DNA of 64,000 nucleotides from assembly GCA_038503075.1 (NCBI GenBank), contig JBCAML010000008.1, forward strand, positions 496,001 through 560,000, written 5' to 3'. The notes under the pieces are model-generated. The model did no database searches. It worked only from the letters and a program-made list of their open reading frames with translations, and had not been told where the DNA came from. The DNA comes from Gyromitra esculenta (lineage: Eukaryota > Ascomycota > Pezizomycetes > Pezizales > Discinaceae). The position numbers and the translations under genes are program-made. Positions within the stretch are counted from its first letter, which is position 1. Every line of letters starts with the position of its first letter. Of this stretch, positions 1-12,232 are shown piece by piece.

Positions 1-2
1 AT

Positions 3-1678
3 GGATTTGGACAACGGGGAGGAAAGATTCGCATTGAAGAGCCGAAACCTTCTCAAAGCTCGTCTAGATACTCAGATACAGTCCCAAGTAACCCAAAGAT
101 TGGAGGTCTGCGACCGGAGGATCGTTCGAATACATTCCCGAGTACTCACCATGAACGATCACCCAGTGGCAGGCTTCCTCCGCATCCTGGTGTGGGACTG
201 CCAAGGTCTCCGTCTGTGACAGTTGGACATAAGAAGAATAAATCGTCAACGAATTTGTCGAAAGTTCTGCCGACTCCCCCGCCGCTAACTAGCTTACCGG
301 ATGTCCCAAGGACAGGGAAACGAAACTCAGATCAGCGAAGAAAGCCGTCTTTATTGTCGAAGAAACTAGGAGAAGGAGATATCATTAAAGAAGCTCCTTT
401 GCCAGGTAGAGGAGTCTCTCCGCCTCATCCGAAGCCGCCACGCTCACCTCCGCGAAAACTCTCTCCTCCTACACCGGGCGATTATTCGGATTACTCGACA
501 GGAAATCCCTATGATGCTGGGGCACAAGTAGAAGGGCCTGCACATACTGTAAGCCCTTCGATGTCTAGTAATGCATCTTCAATCTTTTCCCATCGCTCGG
601 AGCGATCATCTGCTTCAGCCGTATCTACTCCACCAACTCCTGACGTTTCAGCTCCAAGAGCTAGCAGTTCTAAATCCGATCGAGATAGGAGGAGGCCCTC
701 AAATGCTACTAGCAAAACTAATAGTAATGGATTTAATGAGATTGATGGACTTATGAAAGAACTACAAAACTCAATACATGATTTGGCACCTACTCCTGTA
801 CAAGACGGATTTGAAGAACGATCTCTCTCAGTCCCTCGTGAGCATGCGAGAGGACCGCTATACGACTACCGTCAAGTACCTCCCCCTCATTCTCCGTCCA
901 AGTCTGTCCAACCCACGCCTACTCCCCTTCAGCGCCAGCCTCCCCCTCCTGGTGTCTATCAGCAGCCCCCTCTGTCTAGATCGGCCCCTCTAGAGTCACA
1001 GCCCCGGCCCTTACAATACCCAGAAAAGCTCCCAATCTTACTACGCAAACAAACGTTACCGTTAGGATCACCAGTAGAAGAATTGTTCCTGCCAACGCCG
1101 CCGCCGCCGCCGCGATCACCACCGCCACAGCAGCAACAGCGAGAAAGGCCTACACGTCGCCCAACGACCTCCAAGGGGAATTGTCGAGGCTGCGGAGAAG
1201 GGATAGTTGGGAAATCCATTTCTTCAGCGGACGGTAGGCTTACCGGCCGATACCATAAAGCTTGTTTTGTTTGTCAAGACTGCCGCAAGCCATTTGAGTC
1301 AGCAGAATTCTATGTGCACAACAATTTGCCGTACTGCGAACGTCACTACCACAAATTGAATCAGTCACTGTGTCCTACTTGTGATACAGGTATCGAGGGG
1401 CCTTGTTTGGAGACAGAGTGGCATGAGAGATATCATCCCTCGTGCTTCTCTTGCTCCGTAAGTCTTTTCCTCGGTCTTGAAAAAAATACTGTTGATTATG
1501 GTCATACTAATTTACTCTTTAATAGGAATGTGCATGTGCTCTTGGAGGAGACTACTTCGAGTTTAACGGAAGGCCTTACTGCGAAACACATGCCTTTAGA
1601 ATGATGCAAGGCAATCACCTGGGGCTGGACCGTATGGCCAATATGGAAAGACGAAAGACAAGGATGATGTTTATGTAA
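3..1678 (+). CDS. LIM-domain protein, paxillin-like (5' end outside window)
   Basis: The reading frame is open from base 3, so the true start lies upstream of the window. Exon 3-1457 joins 1526-1678 across an intron with donor gtaagt at 1458, a TACTAAT-type branch region and acceptor aatag at 1525; the stop is TAA 1676-1678. The first ~370 residues are Pro/Ser-rich and look disordered. Two C-terminal LIM zinc domains follow: the first begins CRGCGEGIVGKS and has the Cys/His spacing of a LIM domain. The second begins CPTCDTGIEGP and is completed only after splicing (ECACALGG...YCETHAF). A disordered N-terminus plus two C-terminal LIM domains resembles fungal paxillin-like Pxl1 proteins, which act at polarity and cell-division sites with Rho signalling. 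The LIM call is secure; the Pxl1 assignment is inference. Confidence 0.85.
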
Positions 1679-1737
1679 GGTGAATTTATTGAGATTCGTT
1701 TCGTTCTAATGTAAATTTTTTATCATGGATTATGGAC

Positions 1738-1763
1738 GGATGGGATGGATGGATGGATGGATT
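1738..1763. repeat. GGAT microsatellite
   Basis: A short run of GGAT units lies about 60 bp past the stop codon of the LIM gene, probably in its 3' UTR. Confidence 0.8.
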
Positions 1764-4756
1764 AATTGTTGGACGTTTGTATGGGCAGGAGCTGTGAAAA
1801 AACTCCTATGAGAGTGGTCTTTTTTCTCTCGGTTAGTTTCTTTTGTTTTGTTGGGGTTTGGAGCTGTCCTTCGTCTTTCTACTGTTCGCTCCCTTTCTTG
1901 TAAGAAATCTTTCTTCATCTCTTTTGTCTACCTTTAACTCGTGCTCTTACTTCGTTCACATTCTTTTACCTTCCTAGTCTTCTTTTTTTTGAAAGGTTTG
2001 TTCATACGCAGTTTTCTTCCTTCACTTCTTCTCATGTATATTGATGCATGCCCTTTACTCTGTACTTGCCCTTTGGGGTTTTTCTTTCCGATTCACTATA
2101 CTCTATCATATCGCGAAGAAGTAATGATAATTATAATCTGGATTAAGCTAAGCATATTGGACCTAAGATAATCTAACAAGGGCCTTGGTGATCAGTTTGC
2201 TTACGTTTGTAGCGTTCCCCATCTTACAAACGTCCCCGCCCTGATGGCGGAACTGATCAGTTAGTGGATATAGGGGAAACTTAGTAGAAATGAGCATGAA
2301 ACCCCAAACCTCTATCTACGGATTGGGCCAACCAGCACCTTGTCCGCCAACTGACCAGTTTCACCATCAGGCCGGGGATGTCTGTATCTATTGCAAAACT
2401 CTGGCAAACGTAGTTGGATCGTGCTAGACGTCTCGCCGAGCCATCCCAATAATCATTTCAACGAGAGTTTTCCTTCCTCCACCAGAAACACATTATCCAG
2501 ATATCACAATCACCGAATGCCTGTAAAGGCAAACTAGTCCATATTACTACCTAACGAAATGACTGGTGAACAGGACCAAAATACCACAATCTCACTGACA
2601 TTCGTTGTTAGCCATAGATCAGCGGTACGCATGCATATGCCAAGCTCTACTGATTCATTAACAGTGATCAATAAGTTTGTCGTCGCATCCACTCATTAAG
2701 TCCCAACACTGCAACTAAAACTTTTATGGCTTCGCTGTGACGATTCGAAACACTTGTTGACCAAGCTCTAAGTAAGTAGGATTTGTCTCACAATAACTAC
2801 GACAAGCCTCCTTCCAAATTCTAGAGGGTTCCCTTGGCCATTCGATCATCTCGAAAACTTTGTCGTCTTATCACCCTCATTTCCCTCAGCCCCCTAACAT
2901 ACATATGTATGTAACTCTATGCCTAGCGTGATTTCTGCTGGATGCTCTTCTATCCAAAGATTGACTGTAACTTGAATCCAATCTTGTGAAATACTCACAT
3001 ATAAAGGTAAAATTTGTCCTCTCGTAGATACATCATGTAGTGTTGTTGACCAGATGAGTTATCTCGAACCTCACGGGAACAGATACCTATCCACAGGTCG
3101 GGATGCCTCAAGGTTGTTTCACCCATTCCCAGACATCACCAGTGTAAACTGATAAGCACTCAAAACGTTCCTGGCTTGAGATGATTGGGTCAGCAAGTTG
3201 TCTGAGAAAACCTAGAGCTACCCCCTCGAATAGATAATTCTCAACGTTAGATGTATCCCAGCTACCTTATAAGGCCTACAGCCAGCATAATTATTCTAAA
3301 ATTTTATGAAAACTCATTCAAAATGCTTATATGGCTTGAGGTATGTCTGTCAGGGCCTTTAAGCCAGGATAACGTAGACTAGCGACACATGAAGTACAAG
3401 GTACCTAAATACGGTTTTATTTACATCGAAGATTTTCTTAGGGTAAGTTTCTAGTTCTAATACCTTTTGGTAGAGCGAATGAAGGTGATCCCGTGAAGCA
3501 AAACAAGGTAGAATAGCATAGTCCAAAAACCTTATCCGTTTCCCGACTCTCCCTATTTCTACGAACGTACTACCATGCATACTATCCCTAATTTTCAGGG
3601 ATATAGAAAAAAAAACGATTAAACAATCATTGGTTAGTAAGAGGCGCATATTTAGACGTAGCCAATCAACTACTTGCTAATCTCAACGTATTTGACCGAA
3701 TCGGTCTTATTAGCACCTGATTAGCTGGCGAAGTAGTATTGGCAATATTAATACTACATCTGAGGACATTTGGCGCCCTCCATACACCTGCTAAACTCCT
3801 AGATATTAAGCGCCCGGATTTTGTTAAGGGCCAGAGAAGACACCTCGGGGATGATTAAGATACCTTCATTAAGTCGAGTGATAAGATGTCGTGCTAGCGA
3901 GCCCTAACCCTTTTTTAAGAGAGAGGGGTCTCTGAAGACCGTTCTCGTCGGTGAAGTATATTAGTAGTATTGATAAGCACTTAGAACTAAATCAAGTAAT
4001 ACCAAGCATTTTGTATACCGACCCTCGCTACTACTAATTGGCTACCTATCAATGTCCCTGATAAATCTACCCAAATGCGGGGTGGTCCCAGTAAGAAATA
4101 CGAGTATACGTGCTCTGAAAGGGTGTGCCTCAATCCACGTGACCACAATCTCTCTCGGAGTTTGGATACTTCATATTATCCCAAAACGATGCTACCTTGG
4201 TGGACGGTGTATACAATTGCAAGGAAGGTCACCCAAAACCAGATTTAATAAGATTGCTAGTCCCCAAGTATACCTAGAACCCAGGCAACGTTAGGTTTTC
4301 GCGGTGAAAAAATAAACTCAAACTATCATCACATTCTAAACTAATTCTCAAAAAGGTTCAGCACCATGTAAATTAAAAAAAACCAAACGCAATAAACACC
4401 TTAAACGTGACAAGAAATGCGAAGCCATACAGCACGAACGACATAGAAACGTAGCAGGAACATTAATCATGCCATGGAAATGCTGCAACGGAAAAGAGAT
4501 GAAAAGGGAGGTGTACATAAAAGCAAATTTAAAAAAAAGGAAACACAACCTCTACAATCCATCCTAATCTCAAGTATTCCCCTCTTCAATTTCATCCCAT
4601 GCATACGCATATTCTGATGTACGCAAACCAAACTGGTGCATTGACTGACGTAACTCCTCATAAAACCCCTCGCGACCAATGTTTCCGAAACCAGATAGGA
4701 CATCAACGAGCCATATACGAATGTAACAAACACGCTAAACGCAAAAATATCAAGGC
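1764..4756. other. gene-poor interval
   Basis: I see no supportable gene here. Open frames are short, lack family signatures and are unsupported by splice context. The stretch holds a degenerate inverted repeat (2190-2430), a 16-bp perfect palindrome near 2898-2913, and otherwise moderately AT-rich sequence. It resembles decayed repeats, but no transposon protein could be read. Confidence 0.5.
2190..2430. repeat. degenerate inverted repeat (MITE-like)
   Basis: Arms 2226-2267 and 2344-2385 are reverse complements over 42 bp with 8 mismatches, 7 of them transitions. Weaker complementarity continues outward (an acgtttgta / tacaaacgt hairpin at 2203-2232, and caaacgta near 2404). No ORF lies between the arms. 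A small foldback element eroded by transition mutation is the simplest reading. Confidence 0.55.
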
Positions 4757-5863
4757 CTAACAAGCACATCCGCCCTGTTCATTATCAAGGTGGATGTTGA
4801 TTGGATCCTGGAAATCTCCGCTGAACTCCTCCGATTCTTCCTGCTGCAGAGCATTTCGAGCAATCACTATATGAAAGCACTCATGTCAGCATCGTACCCT
4901 AATGTTGTCTTTGCGGGGAATTGGAGCTGTTACCTTCAAACGCCTGTTCCACGTTTATTGCCTCTTTGGCGGACGTCTCGAAGTAAGGGATGCCGCCTTT
5001 AGATTGGCAGAACGTCATTGCTCGTTTTTGAGAAATCTATAGATTTGTTAGAAATGTTTCCACTCCCGGAAATATCGATTCGGGCAGACAACGCACCATC
5101 CTCTTATTCTCCTCAACATCAATTTTGTTCCCCAACACAACCTATACCTAGCAATTAGCACGTATGCTCCTACTTCCTACCCGAACCTCTCGAAGTGTAA
5201 CATACGAAAGGGAATGAATCTGGATCCCTTGGCGAGGCCTGAATCAAAAACTCGTCCCGCCACGAATCCAGAGTATCAAACGACTTTGCATTATTGACAT
5301 CGTAAACCAGAACACAGCAGTCGGCACCACGATAGAAAGCCACCCCAAGGGACTGGAACCTTTCCTGACCAGCAGTATCCCACAACTGGTCACACCCAAC
5401 ACCGAGTAAGCAAAATACTCCCGGGAAACCAGGCTGTATAACCCGAGGACAGGATGGCGAGGGGGGACATGATTCCCCGAGTTTCCCATACCTGCATGGT
5501 CACTAGTCTATCATCGACGAGGACTTCTTTCGTCAGAAAGTCTGCTCCGATCGTGGCTTTGTAGCTTGCGCTGAACTTCTTGTTGACCTGTTCCACATTG
5601 CTCTGTCAGCACAACCACTCCAGAGCTTCCACTCAGCACTAGCGAGGGAAAGAGAGTATCGGTGGTAGTGGTAGCTGAGGAAGTGTGGAGGAAGCGATCG
5701 TACATATTGGTTCATGAGTGATGTTTTACCGACTCCACTATCTCCGAGGATGATAACCTTAAGATAATGCTGCAATCAGTTATTGCCGCAACGAACATAG
5801 TCTCGCCTAGGCAAAGAGGGGGGGAGAACATACTTTGAGTAAGACCTTCTTTTGTGGTGCCAT
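4757..5863 (-). CDS. ypt7: Rab7-type GTPase Ypt7
   Basis: Ypt7 is the vacuolar Rab GTPase that works with HOPS in late endosome, vacuole and autophagosome fusion. Seven exons: complement of 5834-5863, 5704-5757, 5492-5587, 5206-5385, 5097-5141, 4934-5036, 4757-4866, total 618 nt, 205 aa, the usual family length. Visible motifs are the P-loop GDSGVGKTS (residues ~15-23), effector loop YKATIGADF, switch II WDTAGQE, NKID, ETSAKEA and a C-terminal Cys-Ala-Cys double geranylgeranylation signal. All introns are GT-AG. The first acceptor is ambiguous: ending at 5758 (aag) gives the family sequence LLKVIILG, whereas the more canonical cag at 5770 would insert HYLK. I used the first. The start ATG is at 5863, in a divergent arrangement with fta4. 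Confidence 0.95.
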
Positions 5864-6519
5864 CGTATCGGTTTGTTGAGTTCCTTTGTCCTTCGTAGAG
5901 CAGTTCCTCGTTGTATAAGCTAGTGACGTCTAGTTGTTGGGGAAATAACCGCAAGGTGCTAAGTCCAACGGTTCCTACTGAAGAGGGAGAAGGTGTATCG
6001 TGGAGTATTTACAGACAAAGCGTATGTCACAGACAGGTTTAATGCTGAGCGAGAGGGGGTGGTGAGTGAAATCCAGGATTTGTTGTTCTGTGTCGGGGGT
6101 TGTTGAGCAGTGGTGATGTGATGTACCGTACAGGCTGTTCCTGTTGGTCGGCTGGGGGCTGGGGGGTGTGAAGTCGCACGGGAGATCAGACACCGAGACA
6201 AGAAAAAAGGCAACAACGAGTCAGATGCAGCAGACAGGCAGCCTGAACAACGAGCCGCACTCAGTCTCCGTATCCAATGCGTGCAGTGGGATAAAAGTAC
6301 AATTCGATTCAACACTCTACGATCCTATTTTCGCCCTTCTTTGTCTCTCTGCGATAGATGAAAAATGTAAATAAGAATTTGGTCTCAAAAAAAGTAGCTA
6401 TTGTTGCCTTGCATTCCCCCAAAACATCGCTTTCGCAGCCCAAATCCACCGCGTGAGCCTTTACGGAGCGCCTACAACGTCCCCCAACGCGTCCCCCCAA
6501 GTCATACCTACCCTCCACA
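5864..6519. promoter_or_regulatory. divergent promoter region ypt7 / fta4
   Basis: 656 bp separate the start codons of ypt7 (-) and fta4 (+). The interval must hold both 5' UTRs and promoters. No specific factor site could be supported. Confidence 0.6.
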
Positions 6520-7490
6520 ATGTCCACAAATTCAATATACGACCTCAAGAAAGGTTTCCTCTCTTCCCAACTCCGTATCCTCAACAGCCCTCTCGAACCA
6601 CCTCGGAACTGGCAAGAGCAGATACCAGAAAGCGAGGATGGTGACCTGCCGGAAGCGGTTGTAACCCAGGTGTTGTACAAATGTAGGGCAAGCTTCTATA
6701 ATCTGTTTTCTCTCAACCCTGCAATTTTCATTGTAAAGAGAATCATCTGATTTAAAAAGAAGAAGAAACTGAATGCGAGCTTACTCTGGGTGGGTATCTT
6801 TTTACAGTCAATATCGTTGCGAAGAGGCATCAGAAACTTGTTTACAGTGCGCAGGCATTAAGACATGTCGCCGAGCAGATTGATGACTTGTATTGGAAGA
6901 AGAACGATAATCTTGATGGTATTACACGGGATGATGATGATGTGCTGAGGCGAGGGGTGGACCTTAAAGATCCCGAGTAAGCTCCATGCGTACTCACTCA
7001 TACCATCCATCCGAAAAAAAATAATGCTAATACGGAATATAGAAATATCGAAATGCTTCCGGACAGCTATCCGGCGGAGGGCCACGAGAGCGAAGAGGAC
7101 CTAGAACAGTGCGTATATTCGTTCCTCCTCCATCAAAATTACATATCCGTTCACAAAAGCTAATAATCGACTAGATATCAAACTCTCAAAGCAAAACTCT
7201 CCAACCTCTCGGATGCCCTTCAGGCACAACGTCAGAGACACGCATACTACTCGCAACTAAAATCTCTGATAGAGCCGTTCTCTGACCCACAGCAGTCAGT
7301 GCAGCCCAACTTGGTTAGCAGAGATGGACAGCTAGGGAAAGAGTTGGAGAGGATGAGGATGTTGGCTTCAAAGCTAGCTTTCCAGATCGAGAAGGCTAAG
7401 CTGAATGAGCCGAGGGAGGACGAAGATGAAGATGAAGACATAGATGACGGGATGGAAGATAGGTTACAGAAGATCTTGGCAGCAGTATAG
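6520..7490 (+). CDS. fta4: kinetochore protein Fta4 (Sim4/COMA complex, CENP-U-like)
   Basis: Four exons: 6520-6682, 6808-6976, 7043-7108, 7175-7490, 714 nt, 237 aa. The N-terminus has the family pattern of Fta4: SIYDLKKGFL, then a short Pro stretch with RNWQEQ, LPEAVV, and an exon-2 helix reading YSAQALRHVAEQID. The middle keeps SLIEPFSDPQQSVQPNLVSR, followed by a coiled coil and a very acidic tail. Fta4 is a subunit of the inner-kinetochore Mis6-Sim4 complex, and its Pfam family is linked to CENP-U (CENP-50). The first splice (donor gtaggg 6683, acceptor ttacag 6807) was chosen because it restores continuous family-like sequence across the junction. The other donors are gtaagc and gtgcgt. 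Confidence 0.8.
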
Positions 7491-8544
7491 GGATTGGTTC
7501 TACAGTTTTCTATTTCTTTTTACTATCTGGCCATGGCGTATAATATTATTGTTTACTTGGTTTTGGTCCTCTTTTGAATATCATTATTTCCTCTTCAGGT
7601 ACTTTGGTAGATTAAGATGTTTAATGCCTGGTCCAAAGAGATACCAATCATAAAATAGCGTATCGTCATAGATCGTGTATAAAGCCAATGAGCAATTTCT
7701 CTTCGGAATGTTTATTCTCGTCATCTCCCGATCCACAGCGCAAGTAACATCCGCCCACCCACCCAGCTAGTTTCCCCACTTGAAGGTCCCGAATCCAGTC
7801 CTCCGCGAATTATAAATCAAGTGAACTAGAGTGTATTTACTAACAATTAGTTTCTGGCGGAATAGACATCTGCCAGTGCTGTCGTGTGGGTCGAAATTGT
7901 CGAAACCGATGGTTGATCAATATACTCTATGTTGTTGCACGTTGAAGCATTCCCTCGGCTCCTAAACGTACATGTATCCACCATAACCTACTCTAGACCT
8001 CGGCCCAATTCTATTCCCGAAAAACACCGGCCCACCACGGTTCACGGAGAAAAGGGTGCAGTGGAGCAGCTACAGAATGGCCCCGGCATGCGGAACCAAG
8101 TTTCAGGGCTTTGAGCTGTCCAAACGTTATTGCAGGATTCTAACAACTGGTGATGTGGTGTCTCCGAAGAAAATAAATAAAAGCAGCCTTGCTTATGCGA
8201 GTACTCTGTTGTTGAGGAGGGACGAGAAAGCATCCCTGAGATTTCCCACCTGAGTGCAAAGGTGCAAGCTGCAATCTAAATCCCACGTTGCTGGTCGTCG
8301 ATAGCATGTCTGGCCAATATCCTCACAGCAGACGTTGTCCAGTGACATGTGGTGATCTGCATCCTCCCAGCGCCACCAAAGCAAAAAAAGGCCCGCCCCG
8401 TGGGGTCCAACCAGAACGCGGCTCAACACAACCTCTCCCTAGCGCAACTACTCCTCCACTCCACAAACCCGCCCACCGTCAGCAGCAAGCGTACAACACG
8501 CTGCAATAACAGCCCTCAGTCTCGCTCACTTACCCCTTACTTAC
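7491..8544. other. intergenic, no gene seen
   Basis: This interval holds the fta4 3' UTR and the upstream region of the SIKE-like gene. Frames are short and without family signatures. Confidence 0.5.
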
Positions 8545-9796
8545 ATGTTCCCATCCAGCTTCGTCGACAGCACCTACACGAACGGCAATCCCTCCAACAT
8601 CGCGCGCCGCGACAGCAATCCAGGGCAGTCCCCCTCCCCTTATCAACAATCGCAGCTCCTGCAGCAACAGCAACTCCAGCATCAACAGCTCCTACAGCAG
8701 CAGCAGCAACAAACAGGCATGGTAAACATGTTTCCTACGGCCGCAGGGCACCAGCTCGACCTCAACCATCTATGGCAGCAGGTGCAGGAACTGAGTGCGA
8801 TTCTTGCATCGAATCGGGAGAGCACAGCAGGGCTGGTTAGGAGAGCGGACGAGATTCGGGTATGTTCACCATATTCTGATGGAAAGAAGATAGAGAAATG
8901 GGAGTGAGGAAAGAGGGTGAGAATAGGAGGGAAAAAGCTCTTATGTCCGAAGAAAGAAGAAAAAAAAATTCGACGCACTAAAACAAGGGCGCGAAGTAAA
9001 ATAATTAAATTAAACTTGAGCTTGACGGGCGTTTTAGCTGATTCTGGGGATTCTTGTTTTATTTTTTCTGCGGTGGCTTATTAAAGCAGAACAGGACAAA
9101 TCTGGGTGAAAGTGGACATTTATTACGGGAGGCAGCGAATGGAGAGCTTAATGGTCGGTGAACACTTGAAATCAAAATCGGGATCGATCGAACAGGTGAA
9201 AACGTGGGACGATGAAGGAGGCAAACAGGGCTAATCGGAGTTTTTTCTCTTTCATTTTGGTGTACAACAGGCACGCAAGATGTGGATTTTGAGGCAGAGA
9301 ATCAAGCCCTACGAAACGAAAATGCAGATCTGCGGGCAGAAAACGAAGATCTGTCGTTACTGGTGCAAGACTACGAGACAGTGCTTGAAAAGGTTCTAGA
9401 AGGCTTACGGGTCTACGCTGTAAGGCATTCTTTTCTTCCACGCACGTCATCCGTGCTCCGGCGGTGCAGCAGAAGGCAAGGTATACTGATACAATAGCGG
9501 GACTTCCCCAAATATAGCGTGAGCACGCCGCATCCACCATCAACATCCATCAAACATACACCAACCAGCTCCAGAGTGAACGACAGCAGAACGCAATCCT
9601 GCGTCAAAACGAAACCGAGAGCCAAACGCGCTTGGCAACCATCAGCAAGCTGCTCCGCGAGGCGTACCAGAATGAGACCGCGCTTGAGCCAGATGTGTTG
9701 ATTGAAGGCCTCAAAGTCGAAAACGAGGCACTGAGAGAGGCACTCGGATTACCTAAAGATGAAGGTGGGGAGGGGGATACCGAGCGGTCGGTGTGA
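8545..9796 (+). CDS. coiled-coil protein of the SIKE/FGFR1OP2 family (STRIPAK SCI1-like)
   Basis: The N-terminal exon starts at ATG 8545 and has a Gln-rich stretch, then a helix LWQQVQELSAILASNRES leading to RRADEIR. Exon 9271-9419 gives DVDFEAENQALRNENADLR and a long coiled coil. Exon 9518-9796 ends with LIEGLKVENEALREALGL and TGA 9794-9796. The layout, with two coiled coils and a C-terminal ENEALRE-type motif, matches the SIKE/FGFR1OP2 family, whose fungal member SCI1 is a STRIPAK component. The intron 9420-9517 (gtaagg...atatag) is clean. The first junction is not resolved: donor gtatgt at 8860 leaves phase 0, but acceptor cag at 9270 needs one carried base, so a microexon or another donor is likely. 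Family call is moderate. Confidence 0.65.
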
Positions 9797-12232
9797 CTGT
9801 TTGAGGTGCGGGGCATGTGGAGTTATCGCGACGGGGTGGGTTTTGTTTCGTCGGATACGATGTGTGGAGTTTGTTATGCATATAGTTTTTATTCGGTAAC
9901 TGGGAACCGGAGTCAGGTATCAAAAGATCGGTGAGATCGGGCAGATTGAGTACCAGCATCATCGTAATCGATATAATCGTGTTCATCCCGTCTTTTTTTC
10001 TCATTTCTCGGTTGTGTTTGATATTTTTTCAGGGTTTCAGCCTATACATTGAATTTATACAGCTGTAAGGGACCAATACCGTGACATGCTATAAACGAGG
10101 GAACGAATGTTTGAGATGTCGTGAGATCTCTAAACCGATGCAAGCATTGCACAGGAGAGGGCGGGGGATACACAGATATACTTGGCGTGTCACAGTCCAG
10201 GGAGTGGCTATTTTGGTAAATTTCTGCGGAGAGGCGTTTTTAAGCGAGGAGCAATTTGACCCTTTGCCGTTGCCTTAGTTTGGCTGCGCGTAGAGTTGTG
10301 GCGAAACAGAGAGCTGCAGGGAGCGTTTATTTGCATGAAGCTTACAGGGAGTTTACCGGCTGCAGTTACCAATGGCTGGCGCGGAATACTCTCTCGGGCA
10401 AGACCCTGGGCAGGCTTTTGTCCAAAAACGGGTCGATGGGGGAGCAATGGCGTGAAAGAGCCCTCCAGCCCCAGGCTGTCTGGTTCGGCAGCGCTGAAAA
10501 GAGAGTATTTCCAGAAGCTGCTGACTGTTTTAGCGCTGTGGTGGGAAGTGAAAGCTAAGAGGCTTCCGGAAGCGGATGTAAGTTAGATAGAGTTAACATG
10601 TAAAAGGGGTCTCACAAGGATCACGGTGTCGTGTGTGTGCAGGTCAGCCTTTGGTGAAGAGTGACGGTGCATGTACTATTATTATTTTCTCCTCTTCATT
10701 TTTCTCGTTTTTCTTGTTTTCTTATTTATTCTGGGCAAGCAGGAGCAGCGTAAAGTTATACCTGTATGCATAGGTTATGCAGGCAGGTGAGCAAGAGGCG
10801 TTGGTCGGGCGCTCGATGACAGGGCGAGCAGCAAAGAGACTGGAGTGAGAGTTCAAAAAGGCGAAAGAGGCGGCAGGAACAAAAATGCTAACGACAGGGG
10901 CGAGGAATCGATTGGCCTATGGAGACGCCGAGTGGAGTGTCTGTTTAAAAAAGAAGAGATCAAAAAAAGAAAAGAAAAGCCCCTCCCCTCCTTGACCGGA
11001 ACTGATTCGATTCAAGCGGCGTTGAGAACCAGCCCTTTCTACCCTTTTTACCCCTGACCATTCAGTGGAGGGCCCCGCGTGTGGAGTGCTTACTGCTGGG
11101 TTGACTTGGTGCTGGTTTCTGAGCGCTGTGGATGGTCCGTTTGTTGTCGCTTCTGTAAGCAACCAGCCCAGCAGAGAAACTTGCCGCCCACCTTGGATCG
11201 TTTTTTTCTTTTTTCCCGCGTCTCTTCCCATTCCCATTCCCATTCCCTCCTCGTCTTTCCTCCTGCTCTTCTTCTTTCTCTTCGTCCTCTTCGTCCTCTT
11301 CGTCCTCCTGTTCTCGTTCCTCTCGTTCCTCTCTTCTCCCATCCCATTCGCGTCCGTCTTCCTCCGCACTCCTTCCTTTTCTCTTTTCCCCTCCCCCCCG
11401 CCTTCACCCCTCTATACTTTCTTTCGCAGCAGCAGCAGAGAAAAGTAGCAGACGTGGTAGCAGCCATTCGGGCAATCCCCCCTTTTTTAGAGCTCCAGCA
11501 GTAGTCCTGCTTGACCACTTACTTGTACGCGACTTCCACACGGATAATACTTGTTCTACTGCAACAACAACTACCACGACTACTACTACTTACTACTCCT
11601 CTATCTACACTGCTGTTCAGGGTGTTTGTGTGTTCCCTTTTTTTGTGCTGAGCACTTGCGTATCCATCCTGCAGAAAAGAAAAGGGATTTTCTCTACTCT
11701 CCTAAAATAACCCCTGGGGTTTGGTCGTCGTCGTCGTCGTACACTCCACTGTTTTAACCCGTCTTTATTCTCAACGGGCAACGCCTCCTCTTCGGCCAGC
11801 GTCTTCTGTTATTGCTGCTTGTCTCTTCTTGGCTTTCAGCCCTGTAATCCTCACCAGTACCCACCCGTCTTTAACACCCACCACTAAGCATCACGCACAC
11901 ACGCAGCATACAAAGACATCCACCGCTTACAAAAGGGGCTAATCGCGCACCTGTCTGGTTTCCTGCAACTTTGTCACCACAGAAAAAGTTCTTTTTTTTC
12001 CCTTCCCTTATTTTCTTTCCGACGATCAGCTCGCCGTACCGTCCGGTCCTTTCGTCTTAATTACATCGGCTTAAGGCGTTTTTTTTTTTATATCTCTTCC
12101 ATATCAGTCTTCTACTGAGACCCTTGGATATTTTTCGCTACGGGATAGTCGTCGTCCCCCTTATTATCTATTCCTAATTTCTTATTTCGAAAGTCGTCTT
12201 TCGACTCTACCGTCCATCCTTCAGATAGAATC
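9797..12232. other. long leader / intergenic region upstream of the Q-rich gene
   Basis: No gene is supportable in these 2.4 kb. From about 11200 onward the + strand is strongly pyrimidine-rich, with short tandem runs (ttccca near 11228-11250, tcttcgtcc near 11280-11310, a GTC run near 11722-11738). That is typical of promoter and long 5' UTR sequence of a highly expressed or regulated fungal gene. Frames 10256-10558 and 10296-10586 look incidental. Confidence 0.45.

Noticed and set aside
1..219. 72-codon frame starting at base 1 as the start of the LIM gene
   Set aside because: It is in a different frame. The LIM frame is open from base 3 with matching Pro/Ser composition, so the start is outside the window.
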